From Thorsellia anophelis DSM 18579 (GTDB lineage Bacteria; Pseudomonadota; Gammaproteobacteria; Enterobacterales; Thorselliaceae), in assembly GCF_900111395.1 (NCBI RefSeq), contig NZ_FOHV01000015.1:1-64000 (forward strand): DNA of 64,000 nucleotides, given 5' to 3'. A program made the translations under genes and the position numbers. Position 1 is the first letter of the stretch, and each line of letters starts with the position of its first letter. The notes beneath the pieces were generated by a model. It searched no databases. It saw nothing but the letters and a program-made list of their open reading frames with translations, and had not been told where the DNA came from. Below, piece by piece: positions 9,654 through 19,777 of this stretch.

Positions 9654-10208
9654 CTTACTTCTCATTTTTTGATGACTTTATTTCTTACCATTAGTGCAAT
9701 TATTTCAGATGCGCTCGATTAGTAAGATATCAAAGAATTTGATGACGAAAAGCTAGAATGAGTCAGACAATTTCGTGAATTTAAAAATGGGATCCCTGTC
9801 AATGATACGATTACTAGAGTGATTAAGTTAATAAAATCTAATGAGTTTAATCAATGCTTTATCGATAGGGTAAACACTGTTAGAAAATAAAATAATTAGC
9901 ATCAAATTGCTATTGATTTCAAAAAATTAACTTATTCATTTAAAGATAAAACCGAGGATGCATTGCATAGTATAACAGCTTGGAATTCAACATTAGGCTT
10001 AGTTGTTGTATAAATGAAATCAGCGGGTAAGAAAAATGATAATGAATCCACATTAAAAATGCTTGATGTTTTGGTTATAAAAAGGACTGACATCACAGTC
10101 TATGCAATGAATACTCAGAAAAAATAGTTTAAAAAAACAATTACAAACAATGTCGATTATACTATGTGCGTTAAGAATAATCATAAGAAACTAAAAGAAC
10201 AGGGGTAA
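9654..10208 (+). pseudogene. ISAs1-family transposase remnant
   Basis: Conceptual translation across stops gives the ISAs1 order: LTISAIISDA, DIKEFDDEKLE-VRQF, FKNGIPVNDTITRV (from 9654), then IAIDFKKL, LHSITAWNSTLGLVV, LKMLDVLVIKRTDITVYAMN and VDYTMCVKNNHKKLKEQG (to 10208). These are the WEDIEEFG, NGIPSHDT, IAIDGK, VSAWS and DYVLAVKGNQ blocks of the family. Stops (TAG TAA at 9720-9725 and several later) and the missing last third make it inactive. Confidence 0.75.
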
Positions 10209-10339
10209 ACGAATACTTTTTTGCACTAATTTTTCCCCAAAGATGACTTCAGCTCTAAATTTGTCAGCCCTACCGCAACATTTTATTTTAGACTCCATCC
10301 TCAGTCACATAATAGATTTGACTAAGTATCGAGCTTTTC

Positions 10340-10532
10340 GTTATTATGCAAACTTACCAATCTACCATACCGAAGCAGGTTCAATTGCATTATGTGCCAT
10401 CTACCTCCTATGACTTCCTTCGAACCCAACCGTCAGAAAGTATAGCCATTGTCATTCGGATTAACTTAGCCTTTGTCAGAGTGTTTCCACTTTCTTTCAA
10501 GTGGATGGGTTTGCCAGCTTTGCTGGGCAAAC
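10340..10532 (-). mobile_element. Possible group II intron 5' fragment
   Basis: On the minus strand, immediately after the autotransporter terminator hairpin and its T-tract, sequence begins GTTTGCCCAGC (10532 leftward). It continues with paired segments (GTTTGCCCAGC with GCTGGCAAAC; CCACTT-GAAAGA-AAGTGG at about 10489-10506) that resemble the 5' domain I of bacterial group II introns (consensus start GUGYG). Insertion right after a terminator hairpin is the habit of group IIC introns. No reverse transcriptase ORF follows; the fragment fades into the ISAs1 relic. The call is from memory of intron-like text and needs a covariance-model test. Confidence 0.4.
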
Positions 10533-10542
10533 AAAACAAAAA

Positions 10543-10575
10543 AAAGCGCTTTATTAAAGAATAAAGCGCTTTTTT
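10543..10575 (-). terminator. Terminator of the autotransporter gene (bidirectional stem)
   Basis: AAAGCGCTTTATT (10543-10555), loop AAAG, then AATAAAGCGCTTT (10560-10572): a perfect 13-bp stem. On the minus strand it is followed by TTTTTTTTG, a strong U-tract, 45 bp past the autotransporter stop. On the plus strand TTTTTA also follows, so it can act both ways. Confidence 0.85.
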
Positions 10576-10616
10576 ATTTAGAATTCTTATGAAAGAAAAT
10601 TTAGTTTAATTCATGA

Positions 10617-13600
10617 CTAGAAATCGTAACGTAGACCAATCGTACCTTTTACGTCATTGTATTCATTTTTACCATGCTGAGTATTAATTTCAGCATAAGT
10701 TGATAGATATTTAAGTGTACTCATATTAAAACCTAATTTAATATCGAGTAAATCAGAAGGTTTATCTGATGCATATCTGTTATCATCAAAATTCACTACT
10801 GCTTTAACATCATCATGAATCCAATTTATACCAGTATAACCTGTAATCTCAATATCTTTATTAATCAATGTTTGATAACGCACTTCTGCCCCTAACCGCG
10901 TTACCAATCCATCAACAGTAGGATGGGTAATTTGAGTGCCATTAGTTTCCGTAATGTTATCTGCATTATGCTTTTTATAGATTAATTGAGCTTGAGGTAT
11001 CACATCTACATACTGATTAGAATGGCTATATACATTAACTGGAGTACCAATCTCTATTGAAGCACCTAAGGCATTCGCATCATATTTTTGTGTTTCATTT
11101 AAATCCCCTGCTTTAACTTCATTATGAAGCCATGCATACTGTAATGAACCATCTATATATGATGGATTATGAATAGAGAATATATTTGTTAAATAAGTCC
11201 CATAGACACCCATACGGTAATTATCTTGGCTTGAATTAGCACTAAAGTCTGTCACATCACTTATATTACTTGAGTGCCCTGAACTTATAGCACTGTAAAT
11301 TCCAGAAACAAAATTAGCATCATTATAATCAATTTTAATCAGATTACCCCCAATTTCAACATCAGTACTGTATAGCCTTTGTTTTATGCTATTTGCAGCA
11401 CGGCTATCAGTCACAGAACCAGAAATTTTACCCCAGAAAACATTATTTTTATCAGTCTTAACTTGATTAATACGACCACTATAACTGTTCTCTAACGATG
11501 CATTAGCCATATCAATATTAGCTAGATAGGCACCAATTTCAGGGCGTATTGCTAGTAAGTTAGATTGTAAATACCAATTCGTCCCTTGTTGTACTAATTG
11601 ATAATCATAACTGCCTGCTACGACACGATTACCTAAAGCAAATGTACCAGATGAATCACCATTAACCGTAATCAACTCGATGCCATTTTTAGTTTGAGCA
11701 CCTTTTCCACCATAATTTTGTACAAATACAGTTGTATGACCACTTGTGCTACCCTCAATAGAGAGCCTATCTGTAATTGAATCATCCCCTTCTAGTACCG
11801 TGTTAAAAATTAAATCACTTCTAGCGTCATAGTTGCCTAACACATTCAATCGATTACCTGTTTTAGTGCCCGCCAAGGAGACTATATTATAATTATTGAG
11901 ATTGCCTTCAATAGTTAATACTTGATCTTCAGATTCTATTATTTCAACTGCATTGCCTACTAATAAAATACCATTATTAGTCACATCTCCAGTAATAGTA
12001 CCAATCCCTCCTGCAAAAGAATTATCACTAATGTCTAATGAATTTATCTTAGCTGTACTATCAGTTAATGCTAACGTTCCGCCCTTAACATTAAATGCAC
12101 CTAAATCTGTAAAATCATTCGTTACTCTTAAAATACCTGAGCCAAGCTTGTTAATTGATCCTGTTCCAATGATATTTTGAGTAAGCACCTGATCTAGACC
12201 AGTTAGATTGATATTAAGCGCGCCCTTATTATTAATATTTGACTGACCGATATTATTTAAATTTGTTATTAAAAGCTCACTGTTTTCATCTATGTTAAAT
12301 TTACCTGTGAAATTTTCACTATTACCTCCAAGTGTAGCTTGACTAGAAACTAAATTAACCTGACCAGATCCAGAGAATTCATTTTTTACTAACGATGTAG
12401 CTTCATTTAGTTCAAGGATACCCATTTCATTAATGAATAAGGAGCCGCTACCTAAATTTGCATCATTATTCAACTTAACAATCGCATCATCCAAAATATT
12501 AAGTGAAGCTTCTAATTCATTATTAGCTTGGCTTAATATAAATTCACCAGAATTTATATTAAGCGTTCCACTACCGAATAAAGAGCCTAAAATTGAAGAG
12601 GTATCTTCATTACCATTAAAATTAAGCACGCCATTATTAATATTTAAACGACTTGACTCACCTACATCAATTGATGTGACATCTTGAGTTTTACCATTCA
12701 AATCAAAAATTGCATTATCTAGCACGATTTTTCCAAGGCTACTGATAGATTGATCTGCGCCTAATTGAATTGTGCCATTGCTTAGTGTTGTACCACCTGT
12801 ATTATCGTTTTGGCTATTAGATATTACTAAACTTTTACCACCAGCCTTTATATCTACAGAACCTTGACCAGTGATTTTGGCTAAAAATAGATTATAGCTC
12901 GCAGAAGATGCATCAATTACTAAATTACTTAGAGATTCGACTTGCGTAAGTAAATAGGTCACATAAAGGCCATTTTGATCTATAGACTCATTGATAGATT
13001 TATCTGCAGCAATCCCTATATAATCATACGTTACCTTAATTGTGTTACCATTTTCATCTGCAATTTCCTTAGTAATATTTTCCCTACCTGCACCATCTAC
13101 GGTTAATGTTAAAATTTGACCTGGTGTAGACACGGTATCTGACTTAACCACCAAAAAACCTGTGGAGGGATCAAATCTATTTTGATCTAATAGATTTTTT
13201 TGCACATCAATCGCTTCTGGCTCCGATAACTCGGCTCCAACAAGATTGACACTACCTTGCTGGTTTGTATTATCAACACTTAAATTAGACACTGTCAAAA
13301 TATTAGGATTAATTGGATCTTTCATGACTATATTTAGTAATCCACCTGCTATATCAAAATCATTTATTTCATAATCACCACCAACATTGACACTACTACC
13401 TTGCCCAATTGAAAGTGTTCCTTCATTGACCCCTTCTCGATTGTTTAATTCATCTAAATCAAATGCTGTATTGATTAATGATAAAGTACCCTTGAATTTT
13501 TCAGCATTTTGCTCATTGCTAAAGCTTAACTGATGATTATTCGAATCAATATTAATAAGACCAGTACCTGCAAAAGAATTTGATAAGCTAATATCATTAT

Positions 13601-16600
13601 CAGCGGTAAAATTGAGTGTACCTTGTACATGATAATTTGCATTACCAAATGTAGTATTAAGGTTTAAAGATGCATCTGAATTGACATCGAATATTCCACT
13701 AAATTCATTATATTCTGACAAAGAGATATCTTTTCCATTGATATGAACAGTACCGTCACCGCTAAGTATGTTGCCTAGCTCCTTAGAATCAAAATCAAGA
13801 GACAAAGCACCGTTAACTAGAATTGATCCTGTTCCTGCACCAGTTGATGATGTCAAGACCAATTTACCTTCGCTTACTTCTGTGCCACCACTATAAGTAT
13901 TATTACCGTTGAATATCGTCGTTACATCTGAGCTCAACAACACATTTCCTGTTCCAGAAATAATTTGATTAAATTCATAATCAGTATCTTTTGCAAATTC
14001 AAGTTGTCCATTATTAATTACATTAGACGCCAGACTACCATTTTCAGATAAAGTAATTGAACCTGAATTGATTATTGTGTCACCAGTATAACTTTGATTA
14101 TTTGTTATAAATAGAGAACCATCTGAATCTTTTGTTAATGAACCTTCCCCTGTAATATTCGCTTGATAAATTGTATCTAAGTTGCTGTTGAAAATAACCA
14201 TGCCGTTATTAAGTATATTGCCAACATAACTAGACATGGAATTTCCATTACCAATTTGAAGTCTGCTATCACTATTTACGGTTGTTTTACCTTTAAATTG
14301 ATTATCACCAGCTAAGATTACATGTCCATCACTGATTATCAGACTGCCATTATTACTACTCGTTAAGGAACCAGTAAAGTTACCTTCATTTAGAGTTAAG
14401 CTACCGTTATTAATATTAAAGTGGCCCGTTCCAGTCAGATTTAAAAGTGATAATGTTGCATTTAACATATCAACAGTTGCATTATCAGCAATCGATAATT
14501 CACTTGTATTACCTAATGCATTATCAGCACCTATATTCAGAGTACCTTGAGTAACAACCGTTTTACCTTCATACTTATTGTTTTCATTTGTGATAGTAAT
14601 AGATTGGCCATCTTTTGCTTGAATTTCAATTCCACCTATTCCAGATATGAGGGTATCAATGCTATTACTGATGCTATTTTGATTATTAAAAACTATATTA
14701 GCTTTAGATATCAATTCTTTAAGCATAACATCCACATAAATACCTGCACCTTTAGAACCATTATTAGAACTAACAGCAGCGTAGTCATAAATGGTATCAA
14801 CTAAATTACCAAATCCATCATTGACATCATTTATTTGAATTCCGTTTAGCTGGTCATCACCATTAATGGCTAATTTTAATTGTTTGTCCCCATTAGAAAC
14901 AGATTGTGCACTAATCAATTGAATTGCGTTACCTGATACAGTGCTGTCACTATCTAGAAAATTAGTCGAAGTCCCATCAGCATAATCGGCAGGAGGTACT
15001 AAATTGATCAACCCAGCCACATCTAAAGTAGAATTGTTTAAACTATCTATATCAAGATGATTAACAGTTAATAATGCAGAGTCAGTAGGCCCATTTAATT
15101 TGAAATTAAGACTCCCCCCTGCTAAGCTAAGATCACCTATAGTAGTATTTTTATTAATATTTGCCACAGCGTCTTTATGCAAACTAAGTTCAGCGTTTTT
15201 TAATGCCATAGCATTATTATCATCTAATGTAATCGTACTTCTATTTAATTCAACTTTACCTGCAAATTGGTTGGCACTAGCTTGTGCAAAATTAAAAGAA
15301 GTAGCATCATATATTGCGAGTGTTCCATTACCTGATAGGGAGTTATCAAATGTGTTTAAACCTAATAGAGATAACCGCCCATTATTTAGGATAGAACCGG
15401 ATCCAAATGCATTAACCAAGGAAGTAGTTGCTTCACCTGACTGTGAGATTCCCCAATCACCTGTAAAATTCTCATTGCTACTAACTATATTAATTTTACC
15501 TTTAATATTGACATTGCCAGAACCTCCAATTGTATTTTTTAATTCTTGAGAGGTTATATCTTGATTTGCAATTGTTAAGTACGAATTGTCAAGATTGAAA
15601 ATTGTATCAGTTGCAGCATGTAAATCATTTAATATAAGGTGTGAGTTAATGATATTAGCGGTTTTAAACCCTTCCCATTTATTTGCTAACCCTAAATTAA
15701 AAGACTCCCCGCTTATACCAGCATACATTGATAAATTAAGGATGTTATTCCCAGACCCACCAAGTAACTGTCCAACAGAATTGCTAGATGTCAACCCAGT
15801 TAAATTAAAAATATCATTACCAGAACCTGATTTAATCGCATTAATCGCTTTTGCCGAACCGAACAAATTAACGATATTATCACCATTACCCAAGTCAAAA
15901 ATTAAGTCACTTGTAGCATTATCTTGGATATTAAGCACATCAATGCCTTCACTTCCGATATAACTACCGGTTGTTTGGGAACCTGCATCTATATTAAAAA
16001 CATTTTCCCCTTGGTTTAGAGAGATAGCTCCGTTAAATTGAGTTTTTTCCCCAAAGTTCAATATTGTATTGCCTCTCGTTCCTGTAATATTACCCACTAG
16101 AGATGAACTTAAATTAAACTCCGTATCGCCTTGGTTTTCAATGCGAATATTACCTTCCAAATCACTTATTTGATTAACCTTCTTTGCAGTCGTACCACTG
16201 ATTAAAAGTGCATTTTTACCTATCCCGTTGAACTGATAATTTTCATTAAGAGTTAAAACAGATGAGCCCTCTCCATCTTGGAATTTCAAACCAAAACCTG
16301 TAGCATTCTCATCCATATTGACTGCTATAACTTTGTTAAAATCCCATCCACCATTTAAAATAATTCCGTTTGCTTCATCTGCTACATTCAAAGCGAGATT
16401 ATCAATAGTCCAGGTAGCAAAATTTCCAGCAGACGCTAATAGTCCATTAGCTTTTTCAGTGGCATTTATCACTAAATTTTTTAAATTAAGGTTAGCTAGG
16501 TTACTTAATCCTGTAGATTGATTTCTTGCATTAATCATACTATCGGTGATGGAAATGCTACCTTGGTTGTTTGATGTAATACCGCTACCTACACTATTAT

Positions 16601-18212
16601 TTAAATTCAAAAGTAGATTAGTTATCTCAGTTACGCCTTTATTAAGGATAGATATACCTGTAGAACCCTGCTCATCTAAATTAATATTCCCACCTGATAT
16701 TTCTGCGTTTAAATTTCCAGATACTACAATACCAGTCCCAGCATTAGCATTAATATCACTGTCGGTTAAATCTAAAATTAAATTGGTTGCATTATCGGTA
16801 TCTGCAGTCAAGCTAATTCCATTAATACTACTATTAATCGTTCCTTTATTAGTAATCTCGTAAGAGCCTGTACCACTTGTAGTTGAGAATAAAATTCCAT
16901 TTTGGGCATTTATAGATCCATTCTTATCATTCAACAGAACTAAATTACCACTGCCATTCATGGTCGTAACAATTCCATTTGCATTGGTTGCATTCAATGC
17001 TGCGTCACTTCGGATGTATACATCACCTTTTACATTAGAGTTTTTAACTGTTTTGATTCCAGCACTATTTGTGCCTGTATAAGCCAGTTTAGAACCTGTT
17101 CCAATATTAAATATAACATCACCATTGGTTTTAGCTCCATTACCTATACCACCAGTATTATCACCTCCAAGGTTACTGATGCTATCCCCGTTAAGCGCAC
17201 CTTCATTATAATTAGCTAGATCCAGTAATACGCCTTGACTAAATCCCGTATCTTTATTGTATGACCCCAATACTAAACCATTATTCGAATTACCAAATGT
17301 ATTAGTTGAGGTATGTAATTTAAATTTCGCACCATCATGCATAACGTATTTATAGGCGTTATTATTGTTAGCTGCCCCGAGGGTAAAAATGGTTACTTTG
17401 GCAGATAAGTCCGCAGTGCTTTCAAAAGTCATTAGATTATATTCATTGATCACATTCGACCAAAAAATAGTATTATAAGTCCCAGGCGAACCATCTGTAA
17501 AAATATCAAACTTACCTTTAAAACGAAGGGGGCCACCCTGAACAATTTGATGTCCTGTACGATAGGTAAATTTATCCATCTCTTTGATGTCACCAAAAAT
17601 AACTTCCGCTTTTTGATTCCCTTGACTTGAATCACCTAAAACACCCATTACTGCGTACATGCTATCGCTAAATTTATTTATTTTATCAAATTGGATATCG
17701 ATAGCTGTATTTTTATTCACTCTAACAACGGCTTCATCAGACGCGACCGATGATTGTAATAGATTAAAATTCTCAAAGGTAAATAGTCCTTTATTATTAT
17801 CCCAATCCGCTGGTGTAGCTGTATTAAAATTAAAATCATACAAACCTACATTCAAGCTAAAGCCATTACCATCAATTACGATATTTTTCCTATTTGATTC
17901 AACCATTTTTACAATGACGTCACTAGTTAACTTAATGTCATTAGCAAAGACAATACGTGTTACTTGACTGGTTGTACTATTTAACACACTATTTAAGCCA
18001 GCTGTATCAGTGACTACTTGACAGTTCGTAGTAATTAAGCACTCCTCAGCCGTCACTGCAAAAGCATTTGGAATGGTTAAAAAACTCAATCCAATTAAAG
18101 CAGAGCCTAGGGATTTTGTCAGATGTGTCGTGATGGGGTTAGTTGGTTTATTTATTAAATCATTAGGCACGAGTTCGCCTTTGACTAAAATAGCCAATAA
18201 AGAAAGTTTCAT
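10617..18212 (-). CDS. Giant autotransporter adhesin (type Va secretion)
   Basis: The 2531-residue product is self-secreted through its own C-terminal barrel. The N-terminus is an extended signal peptide of about 52 residues ending NAFA before VTAEE, with a Cys pair just after it (EECLITTNC). The passenger is long, Gly/Asn/Ser-rich and built of repeated beta-strand units. Clear autotransporter-associated strand repeats appear as GKTVVTQGTLNIGA, GDTIINSGSITLSENG, GGTEVSEGKLVLTS and GGTTLSNGTIQLGAD, so a beta-helix is expected. The last 270-280 residues form the 12-strand barrel, ending in the outer-membrane signature GLRYDF. No protease or lipase motif was noticed; adhesion or autoaggregation is the usual role of such proteins but is inferred. 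AAGGAAAC precedes the ATG. It is flanked by mobile-element relics on both sides, suggesting an acquired locus. Confidence 0.92.
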   Translation of the reverse strand: MKLSLLAILVKGELVPNDLINKPTNPITTHLTKSLGSALIGLSFLTIPNAFAVTAEECLITTNCQVVTDTAGLNSVLNSTTSQVTRIVFANDIKLTSDVIVKMVESNRKNIVIDGNGFSLNVGLYDFNFNTATPADWDNNKGLFTFENFNLLQSSVASDEAVVRVNKNTAIDIQFDKINKFSDSMYAVMGVLGDSSQGNQKAEVIFGDIKEMDKFTYRTGHQIVQGGPLRFKGKFDIFTDGSPGTYNTIFWSNVINEYNLMTFESTADLSAKVTIFTLGAANNNNAYKYVMHDGAKFKLHTSTNTFGNSNNGLVLGSYNKDTGFSQGVLLDLANYNEGALNGDSISNLGGDNTGGIGNGAKTNGDVIFNIGTGSKLAYTGTNSAGIKTVKNSNVKGDVYIRSDAALNATNANGIVTTMNGSGNLVLLNDKNGSINAQNGILFSTTSGTGSYEITNKGTINSSINGISLTADTDNATNLILDLTDSDINANAGTGIVVSGNLNAEISGGNINLDEQGSTGISILNKGVTEITNLLLNLNNSVGSGITSNNQGSISITDSMINARNQSTGLSNLANLNLKNLVINATEKANGLLASAGNFATWTIDNLALNVADEANGIILNGGWDFNKVIAVNMDENATGFGLKFQDGEGSSVLTLNENYQFNGIGKNALLISGTTAKKVNQISDLEGNIRIENQGDTEFNLSSSLVGNITGTRGNTILNFGEKTQFNGAISLNQGENVFNIDAGSQTTGSYIGSEGIDVLNIQDNATSDLIFDLGNGDNIVNLFGSAKAINAIKSGSGNDIFNLTGLTSSNSVGQLLGGSGNNILNLSMYAGISGESFNLGLANKWEGFKTANIINSHLILNDLHAATDTIFNLDNSYLTIANQDITSQELKNTIGGSGNVNIKGKINIVSSNENFTGDWGISQSGEATTSLVNAFGSGSILNNGRLSLLGLNTFDNSLSGNGTLAIYDATSFNFAQASANQFAGKVELNRSTITLDDNNAMALKNAELSLHKDAVANINKNTTIGDLSLAGGSLNFKLNGPTDSALLTVNHLDIDSLNNSTLDVAGLINLVPPADYADGTSTNFLDSDSTVSGNAIQLISAQSVSNGDKQLKLAINGDDQLNGIQINDVNDGFGNLVDTIYDYAAVSSNNGSKGAGIYVDVMLKELISKANIVFNNQNSISNSIDTLISGIGGIEIQAKDGQSITITNENNKYEGKTVVTQGTLNIGADNALGNTSELSIADNATVDMLNATLSLLNLTGTGHFNINNGSLTLNEGNFTGSLTSSNNGSLIISDGHVILAGDNQFKGKTTVNSDSRLQIGNGNSMSSYVGNILNNGMVIFNSNLDTIYQANITGEGSLTKDSDGSLFITNNQSYTGDTIINSGSITLSENGSLASNVINNGQLEFAKDTDYEFNQIISGTGNVLLSSDVTTIFNGNNTYSGGTEVSEGKLVLTSSTGAGTGSILVNGALSLDFDSKELGNILSGDGTVHINGKDISLSEYNEFSGIFDVNSDASLNLNTTFGNANYHVQGTLNFTADNDISLSNSFAGTGLINIDSNNHQLSFSNEQNAEKFKGTLSLINTAFDLDELNNREGVNEGTLSIGQGSSVNVGGDYEINDFDIAGGLLNIVMKDPINPNILTVSNLSVDNTNQQGSVNLVGAELSEPEAIDVQKNLLDQNRFDPSTGFLVVKSDTVSTPGQILTLTVDGAGRENITKEIADENGNTIKVTYDYIGIAADKSINESIDQNGLYVTYLLTQVESLSNLVIDASSASYNLFLAKITGQGSVDIKAGGKSLVISNSQNDNTGGTTLSNGTIQLGADQSISSLGKIVLDNAIFDLNGKTQDVTSIDVGESSRLNINNGVLNFNGNEDTSSILGSLFGSGTLNINSGEFILSQANNELEASLNILDDAIVKLNNDANLGSGSLFINEMGILELNEATSLVKNEFSGSGQVNLVSSQATLGGNSENFTGKFNIDENSELLITNLNNIGQSNINNKGALNINLTGLDQVLTQNIIGTGSINKLGSGILRVTNDFTDLGAFNVKGGTLALTDSTAKINSLDISDNSFAGGIGTITGDVTNNGILLVGNAVEIIESEDQVLTIEGNLNNYNIVSLAGTKTGNRLNVLGNYDARSDLIFNTVLEGDDSITDRLSIEGSTSGHTTVFVQNYGGKGAQTKNGIELITVNGDSSGTFALGNRVVAGSYDYQLVQQGTNWYLQSNLLAIRPEIGAYLANIDMANASLENSYSGRINQVKTDKNNVFWGKISGSVTDSRAANSIKQRLYSTDVEIGGNLIKIDYNDANFVSGIYSAISSGHSSNISDVTDFSANSSQDNYRMGVYGTYLTNIFSIHNPSYIDGSLQYAWLHNEVKAGDLNETQKYDANALGASIEIGTPVNVYSHSNQYVDVIPQAQLIYKKHNADNITETNGTQITHPTVDGLVTRLGAEVRYQTLINKDIEITGYTGINWIHDDVKAVVNFDDNRYASDKPSDLLDIKLGFNMSTLKYLSTYAEINTQHGKNEYNDVKGTIGLRYDF

Positions 18213-18589
18213 TTTGTTTCCTTGGTATTGTTAAATAATGCGTAAAATTTAAATTGAATTTCAGAATGTTATTTAATGTTTATATGTTTTATTAAAAACA
18301 ACAATTTTACTTTTAATATTACTCAAATTCAAGCTTAAAGCTTCTCTTAGCGCTTAAAACAATCAAAAGTACGTTAAGTTTATGTAAATGCCGTTTCGAC
18401 TAGTGTGTTGTACGACTGTTTTACAAAATTAAACGACATCAAGTCAGTGTTATCTGCATCCTGTCTCATACTAGAGTGACTCTCTAAATACATCATGAAA
18501 ACATACCTAAGGAGATGCTTGATTTATCCTGTAAGTTTACACAAAACTGATAATTAAAACGCTTGCGTGGATGTCCATAACTGAGCCAG
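18213..18589. other. Autotransporter upstream region, no gene seen
   Basis: A 377-bp AT-rich stretch upstream of the autotransporter start must carry its promoter and then merges into IS66 relic DNA. TAAGGAGATG near 18509 looks like a ribosome binding site, but no meaningful ORF follows it. I see no further feature. Confidence 0.4.
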
Positions 18590-18975
18590 AAGACATTCAA
18601 CTTTTATGTCTTAGCGCAACTATGCTAATATCTCTTTCAACTAGATTATTACCAATTTGCCAATCCCTATTATCAGTGTTACCGATTTAATATAGCCACT
18701 GATTGAAGATGTATTTAATTGTCTTGATAAAGCGTTCAATAAGCCTCCTCATTAAACGCTTTATCATTTAGGTATGATTTGAACTTTTTAAAATTAGGTC
18801 GTGCGCCTCTTTGTCATGTTTCATATCTTTTTGCAAAGGTCGATTCGGTAAATTATTTTATATTTTAAAAAGTTGGTCTATCATTTCGATTGCTTTTTAG
18901 GCTTCAATATTATGTCTCCCTTTAATTTTGACCACATAATGAAGCTTGCCGCATGCATGAGTAAAACAACCTAAG
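18590..18975 (-). pseudogene. IS66-family transposase (TnpC) C-terminal remnant
   Basis: Minus-strand translation across stops and frames gives LGCFTHACGKLHYVVK, then KAIEMIDQLFKI, NLPNRPLQKDMKHDKEA, FIKTIKYIFNQWLY and DNRDWQIGNNLVERDISIVALR. These follow the IS66 TnpC order (GCWAHARR, ALNQW, DNNLAERAIRPVALGRKN). It has several stops and no N-terminal half, so it is a dead fragment. It abuts an oppositely oriented ISL3 fragment. Confidence 0.7.
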
Positions 18976-18984
18976 GACTTAATA

Positions 18985-19660
18985 CCGTCTAGTATCAAAC
19001 AATTCGAGATTCTCCCACGTGCTTGAATCAGTTACGCTCTTTTTAGCTCAAATGCTGATTATGCTTCAAGTAGCGAAACTACTGGATATTTCAGATAAAG
19101 AAGCGCATAGAAAGATTGAATACCATGCTCACAAAGCAAAAGCCCCAGAAACTTATAAAAATATTAAAATAATTTATATAATCAATGAATTACAGATAAG
19201 ACCTGTGCATACTTGTAGCTATTTGAGCTCAGCTTATTTTTGCAGATGACAATCAATCCATTCCAAATACACAAATCAGTCTTGACGCGTTTCACAGTGT
19301 GACATTAGTCCCAAAAGCCTTAGAGCAGATTAAAAAAGGTGAGCTTAGCCCTAACGCACGCAATTAAAAGTATAAATTAACTGAAAAAGACGAATTAAAT
19401 TAGAACCGCTTGAAGAGCAAGTGCTTACCCTTAGAAAGTATTTTGATGGGATTGTAAGGGGATTACTTGATAACAGTAGCAACGCTTATGTAGAAGCGAT
19501 TAATGGGCCACTGCAGCAAGTAAAAAGAACAACCAAGGGATATAGAAATACAACAACGTTATGACAATTGCATATTTACGCATGGGTAAATTTAAGCAAT
19601 TACCCAAAAAGTCCATATTTCTACCGGCTTGACTTCACTCAATATTATCTGAAACCAAAA
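18985..19660 (+). pseudogene. ISL3-family transposase remnant
   Basis: Plus-strand fragments read SRFSHVLESVTLFLAQML, then VAKLLDISDKEAHRKIEYHA and KAKAPETYKNIK. Further on come ITLDAFHSVTLVPKALEQIK-like text and finally YFDGIVRGLLDNSSNAYVEA followed by INGPLQQVKRTTKGYRNTTT. The last block matches the ISL3 hallmark (SN-EGIN-IK-KR-GYR) and the first its helix-turn-helix region. Multiple frame changes and stops show decay. The only remaining ORF here (76 codons at 19019-19249) is part of this fragment, not a separate gene. Confidence 0.7.
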
Positions 19661-19690
19661 GCATGCACATAGAAACACACACTATAACAT

Positions 19691-19727
19691 TGACACCGTC
19701 CTCGCTAAAGCAAGGGGGTTCCTACTG
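19691..19727 (-). mobile_element. Second solo IS200/IS605-type element end
   Basis: The minus strand reads GTAGGAACCCCCTTGCTTT, AGCGAGGACGGTGTCAA. It shares the exact 15-mer CGCTAAAGCAAGGGG (plus strand 19703-19717) and the terminal TGTCAA with the relic at 6194-6230, in the same orientation. The stem is less perfect here. No tnpA/tnpB sequence accompanies it. The two ends bracket the accessory island. Confidence 0.5.
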
Positions 19728-19777
19728 CGCACCTTCAATTACATAAATATAAACTCTTAGCTTGTCGAGTTGAATCA

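Noticed and set aside
10346-10564. 72-codon ORF beside the autotransporter terminator
   Set aside because: Spans the presumed intron fragment and the terminator hairpin on the opposite strand; no ribosome site or protein-like pattern.
15100-15963. Plus-strand ORFs opposite the autotransporter gene
   Set aside because: Antisense shadows of a repetitive low-complexity coding region; no start signals and no protein-like sequence.
19019-19249. 76-codon ORF as an independent gene
   Set aside because: Its translation is one block of an ISL3 transposase that continues in other frames, so it is part of a pseudogene.
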